A stretch of DNA of 64,000 bases from Pseudomonas sp. LFM046. GTDB taxonomy: Bacteria; Pseudomonadota; Gammaproteobacteria; Pseudomonadales; Pseudomonadaceae. Where the stretch lies: positions 5,478,678-5,542,677 of the forward strand of contig NZ_JYKO02000001.1 in the NCBI RefSeq assembly GCF_000949385.2, given 5' to 3'. The translations under genes and the position numbers were made by a program. Below are positions 46,795-56,887 of this stretch, piece by piece (positions within the stretch are counted from its first letter, which is position 1; each line of letters opens with the position of its first letter). The notes beneath the pieces are model-generated. The model saw only the letters and a program-made list of their open reading frames with translations, was not told the origin of the DNA and made no database searches.

Positions 46795-47696
46795 AGATCG
46801 CTGTTTTATCGCGCAATCCGCGCCTGTATTCGACCCGCCGACTGGTGGAGGCTGGCCAGCAGCGTGGCCATGAGATGGTGGTGATAGACACCCTGCGTGC
46901 CTACATGAACATCGCCAGCCACAAGCCGCAGATCCACTATCGCGGCCGGCCGCTGGAAGGCTTCGACGCGGTGATCCCGCGTATCGGCGCTTCGGTCACC
47001 TTCTATGGCTGCGCCGTGTTGCGCCAGTTCGAAATGATGGGGGTGTTCCCGCTCAACGAATCGGTGGCCATCAGCCGTTCGCGGGACAAACTGCGCTCGC
47101 TGCAACTGCTGTCGCGCAAGGGCATCGGCCTGCCGGTGACCGGCTTCGCCCACTCCCCGGACGATATCCCCGACCTGATCCGCATGGTCAACGGCGCCCC
47201 GCTGGTGATCAAGGTGCTGGAAGGCACCCAGGGCATCGGCGTGGTGCTGTGCGAAACCGAGAAAGCGGCGGAATCGGTGATCGAGGCCTTCATGGGCCTG
47301 AAGCAGAACATCATGGTCCAGGAGTACATCCGCGAGGCCGGTGGCGCCGACATCCGCTGCTTCGTCGTAGGTGACAAGGTGATCGCCGCGATGAAGCGCC
47401 AGGCCAAGCCCGGCGAATTCCGCTCCAACCTGCACCGTGGAGGCAGCGCCAGCCTGATCAAGATCACCCCCGAAGAGCGCTCCACCGCCATCCGCGCCGC
47501 CAAGGTGATGGGCCTGTCGGTGGCCGGTGTGGACATCCTGCGCTCCAACCACGGCCCCCTGGTCATGGAGGTGAACTCCTCTCCCGGCCTGGAAGGCATC
47601 GAGACCACCACCGGGCAGGATGTGGCCGGGATCATCATCCAGTACCTGGAGAAGAATGCCTGCCCCAACTCGACCAGGACGAAAGGCAAGGGGTGA
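46791..47696 (+). CDS. rimK: Ribosomal protein S6 glutamate ligase RimK
   Basis: A 301-residue ATP-grasp ligase that adds glutamates to the C-terminus of ribosomal protein S6. ATP-grasp features are [30 protein letters not shown] and the metal-binding [14 protein letters not shown]. It is coupled to rimB through ATGA. The convergent gene downstream encodes a c-di-GMP enzyme, notable because RimK is regulated by c-di-GMP in P. fluorescens. Confidence 0.95.
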   Translation: MKIAVLSRNPRLYSTRRLVEAGQQRGHEMVVIDTLRAYMNIASHKPQIHYRGRPLEGFDAVIPRIGASVTFYGCAVLRQFEMMGVFPLNESVAISRSRDKLRSLQLLSRKGIGLPVTGFAHSPDDIPDLIRMVNGAPLVIKVLEGTQGIGVVLCETEKAAESVIEAFMGLKQNIMVQEYIREAGGADIRCFVVGDKVIAAMKRQAKPGEFRSNLHRGGSASLIKITPEERSTAIRAAKVMGLSVAGVDILRSNHGPLVMEVNSSPGLEGIETTTGQDVAGIIIQYLEKNACPNSTRTKGKG

Positions 47697-47699
47697 GTC

Positions 47700-47727
47700 T
47701 GTAGGGGCGAATTCATTCGCCCCTACA
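47700..47727. repeat. Short perfect family A palindrome
   Basis: A 28-bp perfect palindrome: TGTAGGGGCGAAT, two bases, ATTCGCCCCTACA. It is the outer arms of the long family A repeats without the interior, placed between convergent rimK and the GGDEF-EAL gene. Confidence 0.75.
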
Positions 47728-47738
47728 AGGTTGCCGGC

Positions 47739-50700
47739 CTACACACTCCCCGCTATCAACTGCTGACCTTCGCGCTCGCAGATCCAACGCTGGAAGCCTT
47801 CCCGATCCAGCGGCCGACTGAAGAGGTAGCCCTGGCCCAGCTCGCAACCACGCTGGTGCAGCATGGCCCGTTGCTCCTCGCTCTCGATGCCTTCGGCGAT
47901 GCACTCCAGGCCCAGGTTGCGGCCGATGGCCAGAATGGTTTCCACCAGGGCCAGGTCGCTGGCATCACCGGCCAGGCCATCGACGAAGCTGCGGTCGATT
48001 TTCAGGCGATCCAGGGGCAGGCGCTTGAGGTAGGCGAGGGATGAATAGCCGGTACCGAAGTCGTCGATGGCGAATCGCACCCCCAGCGTCTTGAGCGCCT
48101 GCATGGCGGAAATGCACTGTTCCACTTCCTCCAGCAGGCTGCCTTCGGTGATCTCCAGCTCCAGGCGACCGGGCGGCACGCCGTGGCGCTGCAGGGCGCT
48201 GCTGATGCGTTCGACGAAACCGGGCTTGCGCAGCTCGCGGGGGCTGACGTTGATCGCCAACACCAGCCAGGGCCAGTCGGCCTGCCAGTTGGCCAGGCAA
48301 GTGCAGGCAGTTTCCAGCATCCAGTCCGAGAGTTCGAGAATCAGCCCGGTCTCTTCCGCTAGGGGAATGAACTGTGACGGCGGCACCTCGCCCCGGGTGG
48401 GGTGACGCCAGCGCATCAGCGCCTCGGCGCCCAGCACCCGGCCGTCGGCCAGGGCCAGCTGCGGTTGGAACTCCAGGCTCAATTGGCCGCGATCGATGGC
48501 CTGGCGCAGCTCGCTCTGCAATTGCAGGCGCTGGTCGATGGCCGCCTGCATTTCCGGCGCGAAGAAATGCAGCGCGTTGCGCCCGGACTGCTTGGCCCGG
48601 TACATGGCGGTATCGGCCTGCTTGAGCACATCCGACGCAACCTGCGCGGCGAAGGGGTGCAGGGCGATGCCAATGCTCGCGCTCACCACCAGGTCGTGCT
48701 CGCCGATGCTGTAGCTGCCGTGCAGGCTCTGCAGCAGCTTTTCGCCCACCTCGGCGGCCAGTTTGGCGGCGTGCTCCGGCGTGTCGGACAGGGCTTCCAG
48801 CAGCACCACGAATTCGTCGCCTCCCAGTCGCGCCAGGGTGTCCTCGTTGCGCAGGCAACCTGCCAGGCGTGCGGTGACTTCCCGTAGCAGCGCATCGCCC
48901 ACCGGATGGCCGAGGCTGTCATTGACCGTCTTGAAGTGGTCCAGGTCGATGAACAGCAGCGCACCGTAGCGGCTGTCGCGCTGCTCGCGGGCCATGGCGT
49001 GCTGCAGGCGGTCCAGCAGCAGGCGGCGATTGGGCAGCCCGGTGAGTTCGTCGCTGTAGGCCAGGCGTTCGATTTCGCGCTGATAGCGCTGGCGCTCGGA
49101 GATGTCGGTGATGCTCAGGCGGATCAGCGGCCGCCCCTCGCCAGGCAGGCGCACCAGGCGGACCTCGCAGGGTCGCACGCGGCCGTTCACATCGCGCATC
49201 AGCCAGTCGAAGGTCGGCGTCTCCCCTTTGAGCGCCGCCCGGGTGTACGCATTGCCCAGCTCCCGCGACGACTGGCCATCAGCCTGCAAGGGCGGGCTGA
49301 AGCTGGTGGGAATGTGACCGTGCAGCTTCTGGCGGGACATGCCGAACAGGCGCGCGGCATTTTCGTTGGCTTCGACGATGCCATGCTGCGGGTCGAAGAC
49401 CAGGATGGCCTCGGGCGCATGCTCCACCAGGGTGCGATAACGCGCCTCCGCCTCGCGCCGGGCGCTGATGTCCTCCACCAGCGCCAGCAGAGCATAGAGC
49501 TTGCCATCCAGGTCACGCACGCCACGCACGTTGACCCGCGTGTGCACCGTGCCGCCGGACCCTTTCATGAAGCGCTTGTCCAGCTCGTAGCCATCGCGCT
49601 CGCCTTTGCGCACTTCTTCCAGCAGGGCCTCTTCGGCAGCGCGGTCAGAGACCACCGTCATGCTCATCCAGTCGACACCCCGCAGTTGATCACGGGAGCG
49701 GCCGAGGATGCTGCACAGCTTGTAGTTCACCTCTTCCCAGCGCTGGTCCGGCGTGCACAGGGCCATGCCGATCAGCGGCGCCTCGAAGAACAGGTGCAGG
49801 TGTTTGTCACGCTCGTGCTGCAGGCGCTCGGCGCGCTTCTGGCTGGTCAGATCGAGCATCGCGCCGTAGATGCGGATCACCTGGTCGCCGTCGTGCTCGG
49901 CCAGCCCCTTGATCCGCACCCAGCGCGGGGCACCCCGCGCGCCCTGCATGCGCAATTCGACGTCGAAAGGTTCGGCGGTGCGCAGGCATTGCTCCAGGGT
50001 GTCTTCCAGCAGGGCGCGGCTGGCCGGATCGAAGAAGCTCAGCATCTGCCCGAGGGTCGGGGCGCCGACGCCGGGGTCCAGCTCATAGATGCGGAAGCTG
50101 CCCTCACTCCAGGCCATTTTCAGGGTGGTGACCTCCAGCACCCAGCTGCCGATGTCGGCGATGGCTTCGGTCTGGTTCAGCAGGTGGGTCTGGCGCAGCA
50201 GTTCGTCGCGGCGGGTCTCCAGTTCCTCGGCCAGCATCTCGCGGTTGCTGACGTCGTGTTGCAGGGCGACGAAGTGGCTGATGCCTTGGGCATCGTGCAT
50301 GGGCGCCACGGTGATTTCGTTCCAGAACAGGCTGCCGTCCTTGCGGTAGTTGCGCAGGACCAGGTGGCACTGCTCCCCCCGATCCAGGGCGTCCTGCAGG
50401 CGCGGCAGCTCGGACTGGTTGCGGTCGTGGTGCAGCAGGAAGCGCCAGTTGTTGCCCAGGGCTTCCTCCCGCGAGTAGCCGCTCATCTGCTCGAAGGCGG
50501 GGTTGCAGTAGATCAGCGGCTGGTCCGGCTGGCGCGCATCAGCGATGGTCACCCCCAGCGGGCTGGCCTGCAGGGCCAGGTTGCTCAGGGCCAGCTCCGT
50601 CTGCATCTCGTTGCGGCGGCCAAGGGCCAGGCGCAGGTCGCTGAGGCTGCGCCCCACCAGCAGGGCGGACATGGTCAGCAGCAGGATGCTGAACGAGAGT

Positions 50701-51524
50701 TCGAGCCCCCACTGGGAATCGAACAGGTGCGTGTCTTCCCCCAGATGGCGCAGCACCGGCAGGACCAGCAGGGTCAGGGCGGTGAGTCCGGCGCCGCACA
50801 GGGCTCCCGGGAAGCCCCAGGCCAGTGCCAGGCCGAGCATCATCAGGCCGATGGGCGGCAGGGTGAGGATCAGCGGCACCACGGTCAGCAGCAGGGGAAG
50901 CAGCAGTGCCAGGGCCAGCAGCAGTGGCCAGGGCGGCAGGCGGTGCAGGCTGTCCGGCAGCGCATCCACCGGTTCGCGCACCCAGCCGCGGCGGCTGAAC
51001 AGCGGTGTCAGGTAGGTCAGCAGCGGCAGGCTCACGGCCAGAGTGGCGAGGCAGGCGCCGGGCCAGACGGACAGGGCGGCGGTGCCCCAGTTTTGCGGAG
51101 CGGCGCCGCCACTCAGCACCATTGCCGCCTGGTCGCCGTAGATCAGCAGGCTGACCGGCAGCAGCACGCCATAGAACATGAAGCGCAGCAGCTCGGGAAA
51201 GTCCCTCAGGTCGGCGTGGCAGCCGGCCCACCTGAGCGTCCAATACCCCGCGGCAACACTGAGGGTGCCCGGCACGGCGTAGAGCGGCGCCCAATACCAG
51301 TCGAGCCCCCAGAGAGGCACGCTGAACAGGGCGTTGAGATAGATGACGGGCAGCACCCGCGCGCCCCACCAGAGGCTGAACACCAGGCCCAGGGCGAACG
51401 GCAGGTACCAGACAGCGACGCCGCTGGAGGACTGAGTTGCGACGGACACCCAGGTAGCCAGATGCAGCAGCGGCAGCGGCAACCACCATGTCCATTGGGG
51501 TAGTCGGAAAAGAGCAGCTGGCAT
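47739..51524 (-). CDS. MASE1-PAS(LOV-like)-PAS-PAS-PAS-GGDEF-EAL c-di-GMP protein
   Basis: A 1261-residue inner-membrane protein. Residues about 10-310 form a MASE1 sensor with about eight membrane segments. Four PAS-type domains follow (about 315-427, 453-560, 575-690, 695-810). The cyclase domain has intact GGDEF at 901-905 and an I-site RNED at 892-895. The phosphodiesterase domain has EALMRW (1034-1039) and DDFGTGYSSLAYL. Both active sites look complete. The first PAS matches LOV domains except that the photoactive Cys is Trp (GNNWRFL, 357-363). Start 51524 has GAGGT upstream. Confidence 0.9.
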   Translation of the reverse strand: MPAALFRLPQWTWWLPLPLLHLATWVSVATQSSSGVAVWYLPFALGLVFSLWWGARVLPVIYLNALFSVPLWGLDWYWAPLYAVPGTLSVAAGYWTLRWAGCHADLRDFPELLRFMFYGVLLPVSLLIYGDQAAMVLSGGAAPQNWGTAALSVWPGACLATLAVSLPLLTYLTPLFSRRGWVREPVDALPDSLHRLPPWPLLLALALLLPLLLTVVPLILTLPPIGLMMLGLALAWGFPGALCGAGLTALTLLVLPVLRHLGEDTHLFDSQWGLELSFSILLLTMSALLVGRSLSDLRLALGRRNEMQTELALSNLALQASPLGVTIADARQPDQPLIYCNPAFEQMSGYSREEALGNNWRFLLHHDRNQSELPRLQDALDRGEQCHLVLRNYRKDGSLFWNEITVAPMHDAQGISHFVALQHDVSNREMLAEELETRRDELLRQTHLLNQTEAIADIGSWVLEVTTLKMAWSEGSFRIYELDPGVGAPTLGQMLSFFDPASRALLEDTLEQCLRTAEPFDVELRMQGARGAPRWVRIKGLAEHDGDQVIRIYGAMLDLTSQKRAERLQHERDKHLHLFFEAPLIGMALCTPDQRWEEVNYKLCSILGRSRDQLRGVDWMSMTVVSDRAAEEALLEEVRKGERDGYELDKRFMKGSGGTVHTRVNVRGVRDLDGKLYALLALVEDISARREAEARYRTLVEHAPEAILVFDPQHGIVEANENAARLFGMSRQKLHGHIPTSFSPPLQADGQSSRELGNAYTRAALKGETPTFDWLMRDVNGRVRPCEVRLVRLPGEGRPLIRLSITDISERQRYQREIERLAYSDELTGLPNRRLLLDRLQHAMAREQRDSRYGALLFIDLDHFKTVNDSLGHPVGDALLREVTARLAGCLRNEDTLARLGGDEFVVLLEALSDTPEHAAKLAAEVGEKLLQSLHGSYSIGEHDLVVSASIGIALHPFAAQVASDVLKQADTAMYRAKQSGRNALHFFAPEMQAAIDQRLQLQSELRQAIDRGQLSLEFQPQLALADGRVLGAEALMRWRHPTRGEVPPSQFIPLAEETGLILELSDWMLETACTCLANWQADWPWLVLAINVSPRELRKPGFVERISSALQRHGVPPGRLELEITEGSLLEEVEQCISAMQALKTLGVRFAIDDFGTGYSSLAYLKRLPLDRLKIDRSFVDGLAGDASDLALVETILAIGRNLGLECIAEGIESEEQRAMLHQRGCELGQGYLFSRPLDREGFQRWICEREGQQLIAGSV

Positions 51525-51727
51525 ACTGACCTCATGTCGGCGCGCAAGCTGAGGATAGCCCAGCAGCAGTGGAGCGTACCCTGAAAGAGGGCGCCGCGAC
51601 ATCACCGCCGATGGCAGGTCCGAATCAGTGACCAAAGGGCTTGCGGGAGTTTGCGCCCGCAGTCGGGGCGCTTTTGGTATTCCGTTGCGAAAACGGCCTG
51701 CGCTTGCAGGCCGCTTTCGCCGGAACG

Positions 51728-53041
51728 CTATACGGCGTCGCGGGGCAACATCAGTCCCAGTGGCAGACAGACCCGCGCTTCCAGGCCGCCGCCCGAGCGG
51801 TTGCGCAACTCCACGCTACCGCCGTGCTGGGCCGCGATGCGCTTGACGATGGCCAGGCCCAGGCCAGTGCCTTTGCCGCCACGGGCGCGGTCGCCACGGA
51901 TGAAGGGATTGAAGATGTCCTGCAGCTCGGCGGGGTCGATGCCCTGGCCACGGTCGAGCACGCTCAGCACCACGTAGGGCGCCGCATTGTCGCCCGCGAG
52001 GAAAGCCGCCACTTCGACGCCGTTACCGCCATATCGCAGCGCATTCTCGATCAGGTTAACCAGCAGGCGCTTGATCGACACCCGCCGCAACGGGAACGGC
52101 GGCAGCGGTTCCAGGCACAGGAGAACCCGCTCTTCCTGCTGGTTGTAGGGCGCCGCCACCTCGCGCGCCAGTTCGCTCAAGTCCAGCTCTTCCACCCGCT
52201 CGTCGCGGCCATCGCGGATAAAGGCGAGGAACTGGTCGAGGATGGCATCCATGTCCTCGATGTCGCGGATCATGTCGTCGGTCAGCTCGGAGTCGTTGCT
52301 CATCAGCTCCAGGGACAGGCGCAGGCGGGTCAGCGGCGTGCGCAGGTCATGGGAAACGCCAGCCAGCATCAGCTCGCGCTCCCGGGCGCCGCGCTCGACG
52401 TCCTCGGCCATCTGGTTGAAGGCGCGGTACACCTCGGCCATCTCGCTCGGCGTGTCGCTTACCGGCAGGCGCACGCTGCGGCCCTGGCCCACCTGGCGGG
52501 CAGCGAAGACCAGACGCTTCAAAGGCGCGTTGAGCTGGCGCACGAAGATCCAGGCTGCTGCGGTGGAGAGCAGGCCGATACCGAGGAACCAACCCAGCAC
52601 GCTCCAGATGCGCTGGCCGCGCAGGGGATGTGGATAAAGCGGGATGCGCACCCAGTCCGGGCCCAGCTCCGGGGCGTGGACCCAGAGCGCCGGCGGGCTC
52701 TGGGCGCGCAGGCGCACTTCGGTGCCCGGGCCGAGCTCGGACTGCATCTGGCGCTCGAATATCTCGCTGTAGGGCCAGTGTTGCTCACTGGCTGGCACCG
52801 CATCGCGGGTGACCCGCTTGAGGCCGGCGGCCTTGGCCAGGTCATGGCGTTCTTCTTCGCTGGCGGCCCAGTAGGCGCGCAGGGTCAGGGCGGCACCGTG
52901 GCTGTACTGGCGGTCCACCAGCACGTCCTCGTTCATCATCAGGTAGACCAGGGTCAGCGCCTTGGAAAACAGCACGACGATGAGCACCAGCCAGAGGGTG
53001 CGAGAGAAGAAGCTTTGCGGGAACCAGTAGGGGGTACGCAT
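51728..53041 (-). CDS. envZ: EnvZ/AmgS-type sensor histidine kinase
   Basis: A 437-residue membrane kinase. Membrane segments are at about 13-35 and 145-165 around a periplasmic loop, followed by HAMP, HisKA with [15 protein letters not shown] (His231), and HATPase ([21 protein letters not shown]). In P. aeruginosa the pair is AmgRS, which handles membrane stress and aminoglycoside tolerance. Start 53041 was chosen over 53098 because AGGG precedes it and it avoids overlap with the regulator gene. Confidence 0.93.
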   Translation of the reverse strand: MRTPYWFPQSFFSRTLWLVLIVVLFSKALTLVYLMMNEDVLVDRQYSHGAALTLRAYWAASEEERHDLAKAAGLKRVTRDAVPASEQHWPYSEIFERQMQSELGPGTEVRLRAQSPPALWVHAPELGPDWVRIPLYPHPLRGQRIWSVLGWFLGIGLLSTAAAWIFVRQLNAPLKRLVFAARQVGQGRSVRLPVSDTPSEMAEVYRAFNQMAEDVERGARERELMLAGVSHDLRTPLTRLRLSLELMSNDSELTDDMIRDIEDMDAILDQFLAFIRDGRDERVEELDLSELAREVAAPYNQQEERVLLCLEPLPPFPLRRVSIKRLLVNLIENALRYGGNGVEVAAFLAGDNAAPYVVLSVLDRGQGIDPAELQDIFNPFIRGDRARGGKGTGLGLAIVKRIAAQHGGSVELRNRSGGGLEARVCLPLGLMLPRDAV

Positions 53042-53084
53042 CACCACCCTGGGTTGCCCGGCGGCGGGAATCCCCGCCGCGCGA

Positions 53085-53816
53085 TCACTTGTTGCCATCG
53101 GGTACGAACACGTAGCCGACGCCCCAGACGGTCTGGATATAGCGCGGCTTGGAGGGGTCCGGCTCGATCAGCCGGCGCAGGCGGGAAATCTGCACGTCGA
53201 TGGAGCGCTCCAGGGCGTCCCATTCGCGGCCACGGGCCAGGTTCATCAGCTTGTCCCGGGTCAGCGGCTCGCGGGCGTGCTGGACCAGGGCCTTGAGCAC
53301 GGCGAACTCACCGGTGGTGAGCATCTGCACGTCGTCGCCCTTCTTCAGCTCGCGGGTGGCCAGGGACAGCTCGTACTCGCCGAAGCTGACGCTCTCGTCC
53401 TCGCTGGCCGGGGCCCCCGGGACCTGGGGCGCCTGGCGACGCAGCACGGCCTTGATCCGCGCCAGCAGCTCGCGGGGGTTGAAGGGCTTGGCCAGGTAAT
53501 CGTCGGCGCCCAGCTCCAGGCCCTGGATGCGGCTGGACTCATCGCCCTTGGCGGTGAGCATGATGATCGGCACCTGGTTGTTGGAGGCACGCAGCCGGCG
53601 GCAGGCGGACAGACCGTCCTCACCGGGCAGCATCAGGTCCAGCACCACCAGGTTGAAGAGCTCGCGCGCCAGCAGGCGGTCCATCTGCTCGACATTTTCC
53701 ACCGCGCGGACACGGAAGCCCTGCTCGTCGAGGAAGCGTTCGAGAAGGCGCCGCAGACGGGCGTCGTCGTCGACAATGAGGATCTTTTCGCCTTCAGCGG
53801 TCGGGTTGCTGCTCAT
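53085..53816 (-). CDS. ompR: OmpR/AmgR-type response regulator
   Basis: A 243-residue regulator with receiver domain (phospho-acceptor Asp60 in [12 protein letters not shown]) and a winged-helix DNA-binding domain ([31 protein letters not shown]). It precedes the kinase gene on the same strand with a short gap, so they form one operon. AmgR is the P. aeruginosa name. Divergent from tex. Confidence 0.94.
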   Translation of the reverse strand: MSSNPTAEGEKILIVDDDARLRRLLERFLDEQGFRVRAVENVEQMDRLLARELFNLVVLDLMLPGEDGLSACRRLRASNNQVPIIMLTAKGDESSRIQGLELGADDYLAKPFNPRELLARIKAVLRRQAPQVPGAPASEDESVSFGEYELSLATRELKKGDDVQMLTTGEFAVLKALVQHAREPLTRDKLMNLARGREWDALERSIDVQISRLRRLIEPDPSKPRYIQTVWGVGYVFVPDGNK

Positions 53817-53929
53817 GATTTCTCCTGTATGCAAGCCGCGCATTATCGCTTGCTGGCAGTGCGCAGCGGCTTGCCCATTGTTAGCAGATTTTTCCCCGAA
53901 CGGTTCCCTACCCTTCGGAACTCGATGTT

Positions 53930-53935
53930 TATAAT
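53930..53935 (+). promoter_or_regulatory. TATAAT -10 element upstream of tex
   Basis: A perfect -10 hexamer about 100 bp before the tex ATG. The -35 region is weak. Transcription would begin near 53942, just before the leader terminator. Confidence 0.5.
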
Positions 53936-53950
53936 GCGGCGCCTTTCATC

Positions 53951-53983
53951 ACCGGCGAGCCCTGGCTCGCCGGTCTGTTTTTC
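53951..53983 (+). terminator. Terminator-like hairpin in the tex leader
   Basis: ACCGGCGAGCC (53951-53961) and GGCTCGCCGGT (53964-53974) form a strong stem followed by CTG and a T-run. It lies between the TATAAT and the tex ATG, where no upstream plus-strand gene needs termination, so it may act as an attenuator of tex. Confidence 0.6.
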
Positions 53984-54035
53984 CGCGGTAGCCGCTGTGG
54001 CACGGCCCGGGCTGCCGCCCTTGCAGGTGTTTTCA

Positions 54036-56351
54036 ATGGATAGCATCAACAACCGCATTGCCGAAGAACTGGGCGTGCGCCCGCAACAGGTCGCCGCCGC
54101 CGTGGAACTGCTGGACGAAGGGTCTACCGTGCCTTTCATCGCCCGTTACCGGAAGGAAGTCACCGGCAGCCTCGATGACACCCAGCTGCGCACCCTGGAA
54201 GAACGCCTGCGCTACCTCCGCGAGATGGAAGACCGCCGCACCGCGATCCTCGCCAGCATCACCGAACAGGGCAAACTGACCCCGGAGTTGGAGCGCGAAA
54301 TCAAGCTGGCCGACACCAAGACCCGCCTGGAAGACCTCTACCTCCCCTACAAGCAGAAACGCCGCACCAAGGGCCAGATCGCCCTGGAAGCCGGCCTCGG
54401 TGAACTGGCCGACGCGCTGTTCAACGACCCGAGCCTGACTCCGGAAACCGAAGCCGAGCGTTTCATCGACGCCGAGAAAGGCTTCGCCGACGTCAAGGCC
54501 GTGCTCGAAGGCGCCAAGTACATCCTCATGGAACGCTTCGCCGAAGACGCCACCCTGCTGGCCAGCCTGCGCGGTTTCCTCAAGGACAACGCCACCCTCT
54601 CCGCGCGCCTCGTGGCCGGCAAGGAACAGGAAGGCGCCAAGTTCAGCGACTACTTCGAGCATGACGAAAACCTCAAGGGCGTTCCGTCCCACCGCGCCCT
54701 GGCGATCTTCCGTGGCCGCAACGAAGGCGTGCTGAGCATCGCCCTGAAAGTCGGCGAAGAACTGCCGGGCACGATGCACCCGTGCGAACTGATGATCGGC
54801 GAGCGCTTCGGCCTCTCCAACCAGGGCCGCGCCGCCGACAAGTGGCTGTCCGAGGTGGTGCGCTGGACCTGGAAGGTCAAGCTCTACACCCACCTGGAAA
54901 CCGACCTGCTGGGCGAGCTGCGCGAAGCCGCCGAAGGCGAGGCGATCAACGTCTTCGCCCGCAACCTGCACGACCTGCTGCTGGCCGCTCCGGCCGGCCC
55001 GCGCGCGACCCTGGGCCTCGACCCGGGCCTGCGTACCGGCTGCAAGGTGGCCGTGGTCGATGCCACCGGCAAGCTGCTGGACACCGCCACCGTCTACCCC
55101 CACGTTCCCCACAACAAGTGGGACGAGACCCTGGCGATCCTCGGCAAGCTCTGCGCCAAGCACGGCGTCGACCTGATTGCCATCGGCAACGGCACCGCCA
55201 GCCGCGAGACCGACAAGCTCGCCATCGAACTGATCAAGAAATACCCCGCGCTGAAGATGACCAAGATCATGGTCAGCGAGGCCGGCGCTTCGGTGTATTC
55301 CGCGTCCGAACTGGCCGCCAAGGAATTCCCTGACCTGGACGTTTCCCTGCGTGGCGCCGTCTCCATCGCCCGCCGCCTGCAGGACCCGCTGGCCGAACTG
55401 GTGAAGATCGACCCGAAGTCCATCGGCGTCGGCCAGTACCAGCACGACGTGTCCCAGCTGCAACTGGCCCGCAGCCTGGACGCGGTGGTGGAAGACTGCG
55501 TGAACGCCGTGGGCGTGGACGTGAACACCGCTTCCGCGGCCCTGCTGGCACGCATCTCCGGCCTCAACGCCACCCTGGCGCAGAACATCGTCAGCTACCG
55601 CGACGCCAACGGCGCCTTCAAGACCCGTGATGAGCTGAAGAAAGTCAGCCGCCTGGGCGAGAAGACCTTCGAGCAGGCCGCCGGCTTCCTCCGCGTGATG
55701 AACGGCGACAACCCGCTGGACGCCTCCGCCGTGCACCCGGAAACCTATCCGCTGGTGCAGCGCATCGCCGCCGATACCGGCCGCGATATCCGCACGCTGA
55801 TCGGCGACTCCGGCTTCCTCAAGCGCCTGGACCCGGCCAAGTTCACCGACGAGACCTTCGGCCTGCCGACCGTCACCGACATCCTCAAGGAACTGGACAA
55901 ACCCGGCCGCGACCCGCGCCCCGAGTTCAAGACCGCCGAGTTCCAGGAAGGTGTCGAGAGCCTCAAGGACCTCAAGCCCGGCATGGTGCTGGAGGGCGTG
56001 GTGACCAACGTCACCAACTTCGGCGCTTTCGTCGACATCGGCGTCCACCAGGACGGCCTGGTGCACATCTCCTCGCTGTCGGAGAAGTTCGTCAAGGACC
56101 CGTACGAAGTGGTCAAGGCCGGCGACATCGTCCGCGTAAAGGTCATGGAAGTGGACATCCCGCGTAACCGCGTCGGCCTGTCCATGCGCATGGGCGACAC
56201 CCCCGGCGAGAAGGTGGATGGCCCGCGCGGCGGCAACCGTCAGAGCGGCCAGCCGCGTCAGCAGCAGAGCGCCCCGCGCCACAGCGCACCGCCGGCTACC
56301 GGCGCCATGGCCTCGCTGTTCGCCAACGCCAAGCAGATCAAGAAGAAGTGA
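54036..56351 (+). CDS. tex: Tex transcription accessory protein
   Basis: A 771-residue nucleic-acid-binding protein of the Tex/YhgF/Spt6-like family. The N-terminal helical region has [20 protein letters not shown]; the YqgF-like domain has [17 protein letters not shown]; helix-hairpin-helix motifs follow ([19 protein letters not shown]), and a C-terminal S1 domain has [19 protein letters not shown]. The tail is rich in Gln, Arg and Ser. Length is normal. The downstream thioesterase gene starts 2 bp after the stop, so they are probably co-expressed. Confidence 0.96.
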   Translation: MDSINNRIAEELGVRPQQVAAAVELLDEGSTVPFIARYRKEVTGSLDDTQLRTLEERLRYLREMEDRRTAILASITEQGKLTPELEREIKLADTKTRLEDLYLPYKQKRRTKGQIALEAGLGELADALFNDPSLTPETEAERFIDAEKGFADVKAVLEGAKYILMERFAEDATLLASLRGFLKDNATLSARLVAGKEQEGAKFSDYFEHDENLKGVPSHRALAIFRGRNEGVLSIALKVGEELPGTMHPCELMIGERFGLSNQGRAADKWLSEVVRWTWKVKLYTHLETDLLGELREAAEGEAINVFARNLHDLLLAAPAGPRATLGLDPGLRTGCKVAVVDATGKLLDTATVYPHVPHNKWDETLAILGKLCAKHGVDLIAIGNGTASRETDKLAIELIKKYPALKMTKIMVSEAGASVYSASELAAKEFPDLDVSLRGAVSIARRLQDPLAELVKIDPKSIGVGQYQHDVSQLQLARSLDAVVEDCVNAVGVDVNTASAALLARISGLNATLAQNIVSYRDANGAFKTRDELKKVSRLGEKTFEQAAGFLRVMNGDNPLDASAVHPETYPLVQRIAADTGRDIRTLIGDSGFLKRLDPAKFTDETFGLPTVTDILKELDKPGRDPRPEFKTAEFQEGVESLKDLKPGMVLEGVVTNVTNFGAFVDIGVHQDGLVHISSLSEKFVKDPYEVVKAGDIVRVKVMEVDIPRNRVGLSMRMGDTPGEKVDGPRGGNRQSGQPRQQQSAPRHSAPPATGAMASLFANAKQIKKK

Positions 56352-56353
56352 CC

Positions 56354-56737
56354 ATGGACCTGTCCGACCTGCAGACCGGCAGCAACTACAGCAAGCTGCT
56401 CGGCATCGAAGCGGTGAGCCTGGGCGACGGCGTCGCCGAGGCCCGCCTGCCCATGGGCGAGCACCTGCGAAATCGCGGCCAGGTCATGCATGGCGGGGCC
56501 ATCTTCTCGCTGCTGGACATCGCCATGGGGCTGGCCTGCTCCAGCACCCATGGCTTCGACCGGCGCAGTGCCACCCTGGAATGCAAGATCAACTACATCC
56601 GCCCGGTGGCGGAGGGCGAAGTGATCTGCAAGGCGCGGGTGCTGCACGCCGGCAAACGCACCCTGGTGGTGGAAGCGGATGTGCTGCAAGGCGACAAGTT
56701 GGTCGCCAAGGGACAAGGCACCTTCGCTCAGCTGTAA
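56354..56737 (+). CDS. Hotdog-fold thioesterase (PaaI type)
   Basis: A 127-residue acyl-CoA or aryl-CoA thioesterase. The family signature NRGQVMHGGAIFSLLDIAMG is near residue 40-60. It begins at ATG 56354, right after the tex stop; a GTG at 56348 is an alternative. Substrate unknown. Confidence 0.87.
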   Translation: MDLSDLQTGSNYSKLLGIEAVSLGDGVAEARLPMGEHLRNRGQVMHGGAIFSLLDIAMGLACSSTHGFDRRSATLECKINYIRPVAEGEVICKARVLHAGKRTLVVEADVLQGDKLVAKGQGTFAQL

Positions 56738-56887
56738 CAGCGGGGCAGTGACAAAGCTCTATTCTGGACGAAGCGACAACGCGAGCCGCCGGCGGGAAAA
56801 GTATTTCTGCCGGTGGCGAAGTCCGCCTCTTGTAGACAGCTTGGTCCACCCCCATATTGGGGCGACCGACGCGTGAAGGATTCCAAA

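Noticed and set aside
48906..51503. 865-codon open frame on the plus strand opposite the GGDEF-EAL gene
   Set aside because: Low-complexity Gln/Ala/Gly-rich translation typical of antisense frames in GC-rich genes, with no family resemblance.
53277..54035. N-terminal extension of tex by 253 codons
   Set aside because: The extension runs through the antisense of the response regulator and through the promoter and leader hairpin; the ATG at 54036 begins the family's normal N-terminus.
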